From contig NZ_LMCW01000067.1 in the NCBI RefSeq assembly GCF_001424945.1, positions 1-64,000 on the forward strand: DNA of 64,000 bases. Direction: 5' to 3'. Origin of the DNA: Rhizobium sp. Root1203 (GTDB lineage Bacteria > Pseudomonadota > Alphaproteobacteria > Rhizobiales > Rhizobiaceae). Made by a program: the position numbers and the translations under genes. The notes under the pieces are model-generated. The model made no database searches, was not told the DNA's origin, and saw only the letters and a list, made by a program, of their open reading frames with translations. Of the stretch, positions 7,924-15,553 are shown one piece after another (position 1 is the first letter of the stretch; each line of letters starts with the position of its first letter).

Positions 7924-9291
7924 ATGTCCGATACTTACGCGCGCTCCAACCTCGCTGCCGTCGATGCTGCCCATCACCTGCATCCGTTCTCCGACATGAA
8001 GAAGCTGAACGCCGACGGCACCCGTATTATCCAGCGTGGCGAAGGCGTTCATATATGGGACAATCACGGCAGGAAGTACCTGGATGGCTTCGCCGGGCTC
8101 TGGTGCGTCAATGTCGGCTATGGCCGCAAGGAAATTACCGATGCCGTCGCACGGCAAATGAATGAACTTCCCTACTACAACACCTTTTTCGGCACCACGA
8201 CGACACCGGCGACCCTGCTCGCCGAAAAGGTGACGTCGCACGCCGGTCCGCGCTTCAATCACGTGTTCTTCACCGGCTCGGGCTCCGAGGCCAACGACAC
8301 CTGGTTCCGTATGGCGCGCGTTTACTGGAGCGCGATCGGAAAGCCATCGAAGAAGATCGTGATCGCCCGCAAGAACGGTTATCATGGCTCGACCGTCGCA
8401 GGCGCGAGCCTCGGCGGCATGAAATACATGCACGAGCAGGGCGATCTGCCGATCTCGGGCATCGCCCACATCGGTCAGCCCTACTGGTACGGCGAAGGAG
8501 GCGACCTGTCGCCGTCCGAGTTCGGGCTGAGGGTTGCTCGCGAGCTGGATACGAAGATCGACGAACTCGGGGAGGAGAACGTCGCGGCGTTTGTCGCCGA
8601 ACCTGTGCAGGGCGCCGCCGGCGTTATCATCCCGCCCGAAACCTACTGGCCGGAAATCGCCCGCATCTGCAGGGCCCGCAACATCCTGCTCGTGACCGAT
8701 GAAGTCATCTGCGGTTTCGGTCGCCTTGGGGAATGGTTCGGCTATCAGTATTTCGGTGTCGAGCCCGATTTCGCTCCGATCGCCAAGGGGCTGTCGTCAG
8801 GCTACCTGCCGATCGGCGGCGTGCTGGTGAGCGACCGGATCGCCGAGGTCCTGATAAACGACGTCGGCGATTTCAACCACGGCTTCACCTATTCCGGTCA
8901 TCCGGTCTGTGCCGCGGCGGCGCTGGAAAACCTGCGGATCATCGAGGACGAGAAGCTGGTCGACCGGGTCCGGGACGATATCGGTCCATATTTTGCAACG
9001 GTCTGGAGCGGACTCGCCGGTCACGACCTTGTCGGGGAGGCCGTCAGCATCGGGCTCATGGGCGCTCTCCAGTTGACGTCGGACAAGGCGTCTCGAACAC
9101 GGTTCGAAAAGCCGGATGCGGTCGGTGCGCTTGTCCGCAATCATGCGTTGGCAAACGGCCTCGTTCTGCGGGCAACCGGCGACCGCATGCTCGCTTCGCC
9201 ACCGCTGGTCATCAGCCACGACGAGGTCGATGAGATGGGGCGGATTGCAAAGATCGCGCTGGATGCTGCCTGGAAGGAGCTGAAGGCCTGA
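7924..9291 (+). CDS. Class III aminotransferase, putrescine/diamine:pyruvate type (SpuC-like)
   Basis: This 455-residue PLP enzyme transfers an amino group from an omega-amine such as putrescine to pyruvate. The GSGSEANDTW phosphate-binding region is near residue 120, the TDEVICGFGR stretch holding the PLP aspartate near 258, and the Schiff-base lysine in APIAKGLSSGY at about 288. The highly conserved GLWCVNVGYGR and YYNTFFG motifs place it with SpuC-type transaminases. The ATG at 7924 is preferred over one at 7915. The 83-base divergent gap to the glutamine-synthetase-like gene suggests shared control of a polyamine pathway. Confidence 0.87.
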   Translation: MSDTYARSNLAAVDAAHHLHPFSDMKKLNADGTRIIQRGEGVHIWDNHGRKYLDGFAGLWCVNVGYGRKEITDAVARQMNELPYYNTFFGTTTTPATLLAEKVTSHAGPRFNHVFFTGSGSEANDTWFRMARVYWSAIGKPSKKIVIARKNGYHGSTVAGASLGGMKYMHEQGDLPISGIAHIGQPYWYGEGGDLSPSEFGLRVARELDTKIDELGEENVAAFVAEPVQGAAGVIIPPETYWPEIARICRARNILLVTDEVICGFGRLGEWFGYQYFGVEPDFAPIAKGLSSGYLPIGGVLVSDRIAEVLINDVGDFNHGFTYSGHPVCAAAALENLRIIEDEKLVDRVRDDIGPYFATVWSGLAGHDLVGEAVSIGLMGALQLTSDKASRTRFEKPDAVGALVRNHALANGLVLRATGDRMLASPPLVISHDEVDEMGRIAKIALDAAWKELKA

Positions 9292-9299
9292 CGCACGGG

Positions 9300-10808
9300 T
9301 TACTTCGGGTAGATCCAGGCATAGCCGAAGCGCTGCTTGTCGTCGGGGTTGCCGCGCGCGTAGCCGATAGCCGCCTGCTTGGCTTCTATCGCCGTGTATT
9401 GGGTGCCGAGATTGGAGGCTACCCACTCGGTCAGCGATGACGGAACGACGATCTGGTCGCTCGAGGAAAGCCAGGCAAGCAGGATCGGCTTGTCGGCCGT
9501 CCAGTCGTAACCGACCTTCAGGTTGGGGAAGAACATCGACATCATCGGAACATCAGGCGTCTGTAGATGAAAATTGCCTGCGGGGATCCAGTCGTCGGTT
9601 AGGACGAGGCCCGGCTTTCTCCCTTCCTCGGCAACGATCTTCCCGACAAAATCAGCATAGGGAACATTGTAGGCCTCATACCTGTGGAACAAGGTCGGGA
9701 AGCTGGTCCGCGTCAGCAGCGAGGCTGGGATGATGATCATCATGACCAGTGGCACCCAGAAGAACTGGCGCGCGAAATTTTCCGGCCGGACACCGGATGC
9801 CTGCATCTTCAGGCAAAAATAGATCGGCATGAGAAACAGGAATGGCAACAGCCATCGGTCGCGCAACGAGGTCATGCCGATCGCCAGGATCAGAACCAGC
9901 ACCAGGAGCGCGATCGTCACGAACAACGCATCGAAGAAACGCGTCCACACGGTGACAGAACGTGCGCTTCGCAGAAACGACTTTCCGAACACGATGCAGT
10001 AGACAACCACGGTCGGGGCCAGGATGACGACGATAAGCCGGAGGAACTTGAACGGTCCCTGGGCAAGTTTCGCCAGCGCGGTTTGCGGCGCATCCTGCTC
10101 CATGATACCGAGCGTGCGAGTGGAGGCGAGCGAAAGATTGTCGAGCAGCCACAGGCCGTGTGGAAGGAAAATCACGAGGGCAAGGACCAGCGACAACAGG
10201 AAGCGACGGTCGAGGAGGCGAGCCTTTCCGTCCGGATGCAGCCAGACCGCGACCGGTACTGCTATTGCGACGAGCGCGAAATTGTACTTCGACAGCGTTC
10301 CCAGGCCGAGTGCGATGCCAACGAACGCGTAGGACGCAAGCGACGGCGCCTTCAGTGTCCTGATGACGCCGTAGAGAAAGAGGTTGATCGTCAGCAACTG
10401 CGCAACCGTGTGCGTCAGATCCCGTTGCGCTTCCCAGAAAAGTTGCGGAATGGTGAGCAGGGACAGCGTCGCGATCGCAGCAAACAGCTTGTCCTCCAGC
10501 ACCTCGCGGGCAAGCTTGTAATAGCTCAGGTAGACAAGGAACAGGACGAGATTCTTGGTCGCGGAGATCGTCGCGAGCGACAGTCCGAATAGGGACACGA
10601 CGCCTGTCTGAAGCCAGTTGTAGAGCGGCGGCTGGGAATCATAGCCGGACGTCAGCCATTGCGAGAAGAAGGCTTGCTGCGATTCGTCGAAGCGCATGCC
10701 GTGAGGCATGAGCAATCGGGTGACAAACGTCAGGCAAAAATATCCCGCCAGAAGCAGTATTATTGCGTCTGGCTTGCGCGCCAGCAGATTACGCATTCTC
10801 GCTTCCAT
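9300..10808 (-). CDS. GT39/ArnT-like polyprenyl-phosphate sugar glycosyltransferase
   Basis: This 502-residue integral membrane protein has about a dozen helices and the FDESQQAFF motif (acidic pair near residues 41-42) in the first periplasmic loop, which is the catalytic signature of GT39/GT83 enzymes. These transfer a sugar from a polyprenyl-phosphate carrier to lipid A, LPS core or another acceptor on the outer face of the inner membrane. Its start overlaps the end of the upstream GT2 gene by 20 bases (8 if the ATG at 10796 is used), so the two form an operon. In Rhizobium, RgtA-D galacturonosyltransferases are of this type; the actual sugar here is inferred only. Confidence 0.82.
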   Translation of the reverse strand: MEARMRNLLARKPDAIILLLAGYFCLTFVTRLLMPHGMRFDESQQAFFSQWLTSGYDSQPPLYNWLQTGVVSLFGLSLATISATKNLVLFLVYLSYYKLAREVLEDKLFAAIATLSLLTIPQLFWEAQRDLTHTVAQLLTINLFLYGVIRTLKAPSLASYAFVGIALGLGTLSKYNFALVAIAVPVAVWLHPDGKARLLDRRFLLSLVLALVIFLPHGLWLLDNLSLASTRTLGIMEQDAPQTALAKLAQGPFKFLRLIVVILAPTVVVYCIVFGKSFLRSARSVTVWTRFFDALFVTIALLVLVLILAIGMTSLRDRWLLPFLFLMPIYFCLKMQASGVRPENFARQFFWVPLVMMIIIPASLLTRTSFPTLFHRYEAYNVPYADFVGKIVAEEGRKPGLVLTDDWIPAGNFHLQTPDVPMMSMFFPNLKVGYDWTADKPILLAWLSSSDQIVVPSSLTEWVASNLGTQYTAIEAKQAAIGYARGNPDDKQRFGYAWIYPK

Positions 10809-11805
10809 CGAAAATCTGTCGGACGATATAGTTCGGCGAGGCGTCGTCGCGATAGTAGGTGCGCGCGATCATCTCGGCCAGAATGCCGGTTGTGATCATT
10901 TGCACCGAGGATAGAAGCAGAACGATGCCGACCATCAGCATCGGTCGGGTGCCGATGTCGTTGCCCATGATGAACTTGTCGACGAACAGGTAGACGAGAA
11001 CCAACGCCGAGATGGCGCCGAGGCCGAGGCCGAGCGAACCGAAAAAATGCCCGGGGCGCGCCTTGTATCGCATGAAGAACATGACCGAGAGCAGGTCGAG
11101 GATGACACGGAACGTTCGGGATATGCCGTATTTCGACTGGCCGTGTTCGCGCGCATGATGGGTCACGACCATCTCGCCGATGCGCGAGCTCGGGACCACA
11201 CCCGCCACCCACGCCGGAATGAACCGATGCATCTCGCCCATCAGCTTGACCTGCTTGATGACGGACGCGCGGTATATCTTGAGGCTGCAGCCATAGTCGT
11301 GCAGCTTGACGCCGGTCGTGCGGCCGATCAGGTAGTTGGCGCACCACGAGGGGATCTTGCGGAGCAGCAATCCATCCTGCCGATTCTGGCGCCAGCCGAC
11401 GAGAAGGTCGAGTTCGCGTCGCTCGAGTTCGACGACCATTGCAGGGATGTCGTTCGGATCGTTCTGCAGATCGCCGTCCATGGTTGCGATGAGGCGGCCG
11501 GCGGCCGTGTCGATTCCGGCCTGCATGGCGGCCGTCTGGCCAAAGTTCCGTTGTAGTTCGACGATTTTCAGCGCGAGGTCATCCCGGCCAACATTCTTGC
11601 GGGCGTTGGCGAGTGTCGCATCCGTGCTGCCGTCGTCAACCAGAATGAGCTCCCAGCGGCTTGGATAGCCCGCCATGGCCGCGCAGATGCGGTCGACGAG
11701 AGGGCCAACGCTCTCTTCTTCGTTGAAGACGGGGACGACCAGCGACAGTTCGAGCGGAACTGCCGCGTCGATGGCGTCTGAAAGTGACTCTTCCGTTGTC
11801 TGCAA
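10789..11805 (-). CDS. GT2 polyprenyl-phosphate glycosyltransferase (DPM1/ArnC/RgtE-like)
   Basis: This 338-residue protein has a cytoplasmic GT-A domain with SLVVPVFNEE (21-30), VDDGSTD (56-62) and the metal-binding MDGDLQND (109-116), followed by two C-terminal membrane segments (about 245-305), the layout of enzymes that load a sugar onto polyprenyl phosphate. It begins with TTG preceded by AGGAG. The partner GT39 gene downstream would use the product. Rhizobial RgtE, which makes dodecaprenyl-phosphate galacturonic acid, has this architecture, so this pair may decorate LPS; the sugar identity is not readable from the sequence. Confidence 0.83.
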   Translation of the reverse strand: MQTTEESLSDAIDAAVPLELSLVVPVFNEEESVGPLVDRICAAMAGYPSRWELILVDDGSTDATLANARKNVGRDDLALKIVELQRNFGQTAAMQAGIDTAAGRLIATMDGDLQNDPNDIPAMVVELERRELDLLVGWRQNRQDGLLLRKIPSWCANYLIGRTTGVKLHDYGCSLKIYRASVIKQVKLMGEMHRFIPAWVAGVVPSSRIGEMVVTHHAREHGQSKYGISRTFRVILDLLSVMFFMRYKARPGHFFGSLGLGLGAISALVLVYLFVDKFIMGNDIGTRPMLMVGIVLLLSSVQMITTGILAEMIARTYYRDDASPNYIVRQIFDGSENA

Positions 11806-11873
11806 CTCTAATTTCTCCTAAAACGCCGCGTCGTCGCACCGTTATTTAGCGATCGAAGTCAGGAAGCTAGTAC

Positions 11874-12833
11874 ATGAAGTCTCCGGTTGTTGCCAGCCGA
11901 CAATCCTGGTTTGCGCGCAATCGAATGGCGCTGTTGACGGTGGCGATCGTCGCCGCCTATGCGCTGTTCATCGAATGGTTCTGGGGGTGGTCATCCATCC
12001 TCGGTCAGTGGGCTCAAGTCGGTGCGTTGCCCGTTGTTGCAGCGCTTGCCCTCCTGACCAGTACCTATTTCTTGCGGACCTGGCGTATCTATGACTATTT
12101 TCCGCGCGAAACCTCCGGCCGCTTCCGGGCCCTGTTCCGCGTCACCCAGATCCACAACCTGCTGAACATCATGTTGCCGTTTCGGACAGGCGAGACCAGC
12201 TTTCCGCTGCTGATGCGCACGGAGTTTGGAATTCCGTTGGCCAGGGGTACGTCTGCGCTGTTCGTCATGCGGCTTCTGGACCTGCACGCTTTGCTGGCTG
12301 CCGCCGGCATGGGCTTCGCCCTCGAATCCTCGCGGGGCATTCTGGCGTGGCTGGCATGGACCGTCTTTCTGTTGCTTCCGGTGGTGGCGTTCGCCGCTCG
12401 CAGGCCGCTGTTGCAGTTCGGGGGCAAGTTGCTCCCGTCGAAGGCTCGGAAGTTTGTTGCCGAGGTCGAGCACGGTTTGCCGGCAAATCCCTCTGCCTTT
12501 GCGCGAGCCTGGGCGATGACGGTGATCAACTGGCTGGTCAAGGTCCTGGTGTTGGCCTGGGCGCTGCGGCTGATGGGCGTTTCGCCTGCGGCAGCCAGCT
12601 TTGGCGGTGCACTCGGCGGCGAGCTGTCGTCGGTCCTGCCCATGCATGCGCCGGGTGGCGTCGGAACCTATCCGGCGGGGATAACCGCCGGTGCGATGGC
12701 GCTCGGAGCGCCGACCGAAAGGACTGCCATTGCCGCACTGGCTCAGGCAAGCGTCAATGCCCACCTGCTGGTCATCGTCTCGGCGCTGACGGGCACGGCA
12801 ATCTCATTGCCGTTCGGCCGCCGCAAGGTCTGA
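11874..12833 (+). CDS. YbhN/UPF0104 family integral membrane protein
   Basis: This 319-residue protein has eight or so membrane helices and matches the lysylphosphatidylglycerol-synthase membrane-domain (YbhN-like) family, including the LLNIMLPFRTGE and HAPGGVGTYPAGI motifs that are conserved there. It lacks the soluble synthetase domain, so it is not MprF. AGGAAG lies seven bases before the ATG. It is divergent from the GT2-GT39 pair and may take part in the same envelope pathway, for example as a lipid-linked sugar flippase, although this is speculation. Its last 30 bases overlap the convergent sigma-factor gene. Confidence 0.8.
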   Translation: MKSPVVASRQSWFARNRMALLTVAIVAAYALFIEWFWGWSSILGQWAQVGALPVVAALALLTSTYFLRTWRIYDYFPRETSGRFRALFRVTQIHNLLNIMLPFRTGETSFPLLMRTEFGIPLARGTSALFVMRLLDLHALLAAAGMGFALESSRGILAWLAWTVFLLLPVVAFAARRPLLQFGGKLLPSKARKFVAEVEHGLPANPSAFARAWAMTVINWLVKVLVLAWALRLMGVSPAAASFGGALGGELSSVLPMHAPGGVGTYPAGITAGAMALGAPTERTAIAALAQASVNAHLLVIVSALTGTAISLPFGRRKV

Positions 12834-14045
12834 AATCCGCTTCCTCAGGAATGCCTGTTCCGGTGCCTGCCGGCAGAGAGCCAGCGCCGTCTCGTAAGCT
12901 GCGACGGCCTCCTCCTTGCGTCCAAGCCGTCGCAGGAAGTCCGCCCGTGCGGAATGGGCGAGATGGTAGGAGCCGAGATCGCCCGATCGAAGAATCGCAT
13001 CGACGAGATCCAGCCCTTCTGCGGGCCCATCCCGCATGGCGATGGCGACGGCACGATTGAGTTCGGCAATCGGCGAGGGCTGTACCGACAGCAGGAGGTC
13101 GTAGTAGGCAGCGATCTGCCGCCAGTCTGTATCCTCCGGCGTCTTCGCCCGCGCGTGTTCGGCAGCGATGGCCGCCTGCAACGTATAGATCCCGATTTCG
13201 CCTCGCCCCATGACCTCCCGAAGCAGTCTCAGTCCTTCGGCGATCATGCCGCGATCCCAGATGGTTCGGTTCTGGTCGGCAAGGAGCACAAGTTCGCCGT
13301 TGGGACCGGATCTCGCAAGACGGCGGGAATCCTGCAGCAGCATGAGCGACAACAATCCGGAAACGTCCGGATGCGGCAGAAGCGCGGCCAGCAGCCTCGC
13401 AAGCCGGATGGCCTCGAGGGCGAGATCCGTGCGGATCATTTCGCTGCCGGAGGAGGCCGAATACCCCTCGTTGAACACGAGATAGATCACGTGCAGTACA
13501 CGGTCGAGCCGTTGAGGCAGCTCCTGGCGGCCCGGCACCTCGTAGGGAATTCCCGCTGCGCGAATCTTGCTCTTGGCGCGGACGATCCGCTGCGCCACCG
13601 TTGGCGCGGGAACCAGAAACGCATGAGCAATCTCTTCCGTGGTCAGGCCGCAGACCTCGCGAAGCGCCATCGCCATCTGTGCATCGGATGGAATCGCCGG
13701 ATGGCAGCACGTGAAGATCAGCCGGAGCATGTCGTCTTCGATAAGATCCATGTCGCCGATCTCCTCTTCATCGGCAGAGGAATAGAGACTGTCCTCGATG
13801 TCCTTGGACGAAGCGTCGAAGCGCGAACGGCGGCGAATATGGTCGATTGCACGGAAGCGGCCGGTCGATACCAGCCATGAAAACGGATTCGCGGGCACGC
13901 CATCGCGCGGCCAGGTGCGTGCCGCTGCCGCGAATGCGTCATGCAGGGCTTCCTCCGCCTTGTCGAAGTCGCCGAGCAGGCGGATGAGAGTCGCCAATAC
14001 CCGGCGCGACTGCGATCGGTAGATATCTTCGATCACGTTTTCCAA
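12804..14045 (-). CDS. ECF42-type RNA polymerase sigma factor with C-terminal TPR-like extension
   Basis: This 413-residue protein has sigma region 2 (about residues 8-75, including FSWLVSTGRFRAIDHIRR), sigma region 4 (about 120-170, TTEEIAHAFLVPAPTVAQR), then a roughly 230-residue helical extension with HLAHSARADFLRRLGR, the arrangement of the ECF42 group. Members of that group are typically encoded with DGPF/YCII proteins, as here. It starts with TTG, with GGAG at suitable spacing inside the end of the preceding YCII gene; the gap is four bases, implying translational coupling. No anti-sigma factor is present; control is thought to lie in the C-terminal extension. Confidence 0.9.
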   Translation of the reverse strand: MENVIEDIYRSQSRRVLATLIRLLGDFDKAEEALHDAFAAAARTWPRDGVPANPFSWLVSTGRFRAIDHIRRRSRFDASSKDIEDSLYSSADEEEIGDMDLIEDDMLRLIFTCCHPAIPSDAQMAMALREVCGLTTEEIAHAFLVPAPTVAQRIVRAKSKIRAAGIPYEVPGRQELPQRLDRVLHVIYLVFNEGYSASSGSEMIRTDLALEAIRLARLLAALLPHPDVSGLLSLMLLQDSRRLARSGPNGELVLLADQNRTIWDRGMIAEGLRLLREVMGRGEIGIYTLQAAIAAEHARAKTPEDTDWRQIAAYYDLLLSVQPSPIAELNRAVAIAMRDGPAEGLDLVDAILRSGDLGSYHLAHSARADFLRRLGRKEEAVAAYETALALCRQAPEQAFLRKRISDLAAAERQ

Positions 14046-14049
14046 GGTT

Positions 14050-14409
14050 TCACTCCGGCAGCGTCAGGATCCTCACCGGGCGAATCTCCACGGCTCCCAC
14101 CCGCGCACAGGGAATGCGTGCGACGACCGCCTTGGCCGTTTCCATGTCCGGCGCGTCGATCACGTAGAGTCCGGCCAGGTGCTCCTTCGTCTCTACATAG
14201 GGGCCATCCGTGGTGCTGAGTTCGCTGTTTCGAACGCGAAGCACGACGGCCGTTTCAGGCGGCTCCAGCGCGTCGGCATGGATCAGCGTGCCGTCGCGCA
14301 GCAGTTCTTCGTCCACACGGAAATGGTCCCGGACGATATCGTCGGTCTCAGAAGCCGTCAGCGTACCGTCGACGTCGGCAGAGTTGTAGATAAGACAGAC
14401 AAAACGCAT
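14050..14409 (-). CDS. YCII/DGPF domain protein, third copy of the tandem set
   Basis: This 119-residue single-domain YCII-family protein carries the hallmark TDGPYVETKEHLAGLYVI stretch near residues 66-83, followed by the DMETAKAVVARIP helix. Biochemical roles of these dimeric alpha-beta proteins are mostly unknown; a distant relative, YciI, has been linked to peroxidase-type chemistry. It lies four bases before the ECF42 sigma factor start and four bases after the second copy. The ATG at 14409 with GGGAG upstream begins MRFVCLIYNS, as expected for the family; the frame is open farther upstream without support. Confidence 0.88.
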   Translation of the reverse strand: MRFVCLIYNSADVDGTLTASETDDIVRDHFRVDEELLRDGTLIHADALEPPETAVVLRVRNSELSTTDGPYVETKEHLAGLYVIDAPDMETAKAVVARIPCARVGAVEIRPVRILTLPE

Positions 14410-14413
14410 CGCA

Positions 14414-14773
14414 TCATCTCCCGTCCTTGATCGAATAGGCCTGGCGTATCTCCACCGATGCATATTTCAGTATTGGGAATGTGGAGACGACCGCCTTTGC
14501 CTCGGCCATGCCAGGCGCTTCGATCAGCACGAAGCCGCCAAGATGCTCCTTTATCTCGGCGAATGGCCCGTCGGTTGCCGCCGCCGTCCCATTTCTGATG
14601 CGCAGCGTAACGGCAGCCGACGGCTCCTGGAGCGCGAGCGCCGTCTCCAGCACGCCCCGGTCGCGCCATTGGTCGTCGCTGGCGATGCACTCCTGGGTCA
14701 GGACGTCCCATTCTTCCTGCGGCACGAGCTTGCTTGTCTCGGTGTCGAACCAGATCTGACAGAGGTACTTCAT
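14414..14773 (-). CDS. YCII/DGPF domain protein, second copy
   Basis: This 119-residue paralogue begins MKYLCQIWFDTE and carries TDGPFAEIKEHLGGFVLIEA near residues 68-87, the family signature in its DGPF form. It is the middle of three tandem copies, separated by ten bases from the first and four from the third, and clearly belongs to the ECF42 operon. It is most like the first copy at its N-terminus (LCQVWF versus LCQIWF). Function is unknown beyond the family; the copies may form hetero-oligomers, which is an inference. Confidence 0.88.
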   Translation of the reverse strand: MKYLCQIWFDTETSKLVPQEEWDVLTQECIASDDQWRDRGVLETALALQEPSAAVTLRIRNGTAAATDGPFAEIKEHLGGFVLIEAPGMAEAKAVVSTFPILKYASVEIRQAYSIKDGR

Positions 14774-14783
14774 CGTTATAGCC

Positions 14784-15143
14784 TCAATTTTCGATGGGGA
14801 TTTCGTAGATTGGACGGACTTCGATCGATCCCATCCTGGCGAGCGGAATGCCCGCGGCCACGCGAATGGCGTCGTTCAGGTCCTTCGCTTCGATGAGGAT
14901 GAAGCCGCCGAGCTGCTCTTTCGTCTCAGCATAGGGGCCGTCCGTCACCGACATCTCGCCGTTGCGGACGCGAACTGTAACGGCACTCTTCGGAGATTGC
15001 AGTGCTTGAGCGGCAATCATGTGCCCGCTCTGGACCAGATCCTCGTCATAGGCGAGGGAGTCTCTGTCGAGCTTCTTCTTTTCCGCGCTTGCCATGCCCT
15101 CGACTTCTGAAGGCTCGAACCAGACTTGGCATAGATATCTCAT
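14784..15143 (-). CDS. YCII/DGPF domain protein, first copy of the ECF42 operon
   Basis: This 119-residue protein begins MRYLCQVWFEPSE and contains TDGPYAETKEQLGGFILIEA near residues 68-87. It is the promoter-proximal gene of a four-gene unit ending in the ECF42 sigma factor, so any self-activated promoter of that sigma factor would lie in the 150 bases between here and the divergent small membrane protein gene. The frame is open to 15191, but the ATG at 15143 aligns with its two paralogues. No catalytic function can be assigned. Confidence 0.88.
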   Translation of the reverse strand: MRYLCQVWFEPSEVEGMASAEKKKLDRDSLAYDEDLVQSGHMIAAQALQSPKSAVTVRVRNGEMSVTDGPYAETKEQLGGFILIEAKDLNDAIRVAAGIPLARMGSIEVRPIYEIPIEN

Positions 15144-15298
15144 GGTCGTCGCTTCCCCCGAACTGTGCCCTGACAGTCCTTGGACGTTCAACCTAAGTGG
15201 ATTTCGACAGCAAGGGAAAATATCTTTCTGCAGATGTCGGCGTCGAATCGAAACGATCGCGTTCGACCACTGACCGTCAACAACATGGAGTGACGGTC

Positions 15299-15526
15299 AT
15301 GAGCCTATTCGAGATTGCGCTGGCGAGCCAGATGCTGGCGCGCCGCCATCGTGGCAATCCAATCGATCCCCTGGAACGGGATCTCCCGAGCGTGCGTGCG
15401 GTAGTCGCACGGCTGGCGGCCGTTCTGGCGGTGTTTGCCGTGGCCATCGTCATATTGGACCTTGCGGGCGACGGCTACGGGCAGCAGGATTTTACAGGAA
15501 GCACGGTTGCCGCGTCGCGGCAGTAA
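15299..15526 (+). CDS. Small single-span membrane protein, unknown function
   Basis: This 75-residue protein begins MSLFEIALASQM at an ATG preceded by GGAG. It has a basic stretch (ARRHRGNPID) and one strong hydrophobic segment (about residues 38-57, RLAAVLAVFAVAIVILDLAG), so it probably sits in the inner membrane with a short polar tail. The frame is open upstream to 15197 but without a ribosome-binding site. It is divergent from the YCII-ECF42 operon and converges on amn; I do not recognise a family. Confidence 0.6.
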   Translation: MSLFEIALASQMLARRHRGNPIDPLERDLPSVRAVVARLAAVLAVFAVAIVILDLAGDGYGQQDFTGSTVAASRQ

Positions 15527-15527
15527 G

Positions 15528-15553
15528 GAAACGGCCTATTGGAAGGCCGTTTC
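15528..15553. terminator. Bidirectional hairpin between the small membrane protein and amn
   Basis: A perfect nine-pair stem, GAAACGGCC and GGCCGTTTC, encloses an eight-base loop. It starts two bases after the small-gene stop and contains the end of the convergent amn coding sequence (stop at 15536-15538). It serves both directions by position. Confidence 0.65.

Noticed and set aside
12772..13710. 312-codon open frame on the minus strand
   Set aside because: It is on the same strand as the ECF42 gene but in another frame, and its composition is rich in Arg, Gly and Ser.
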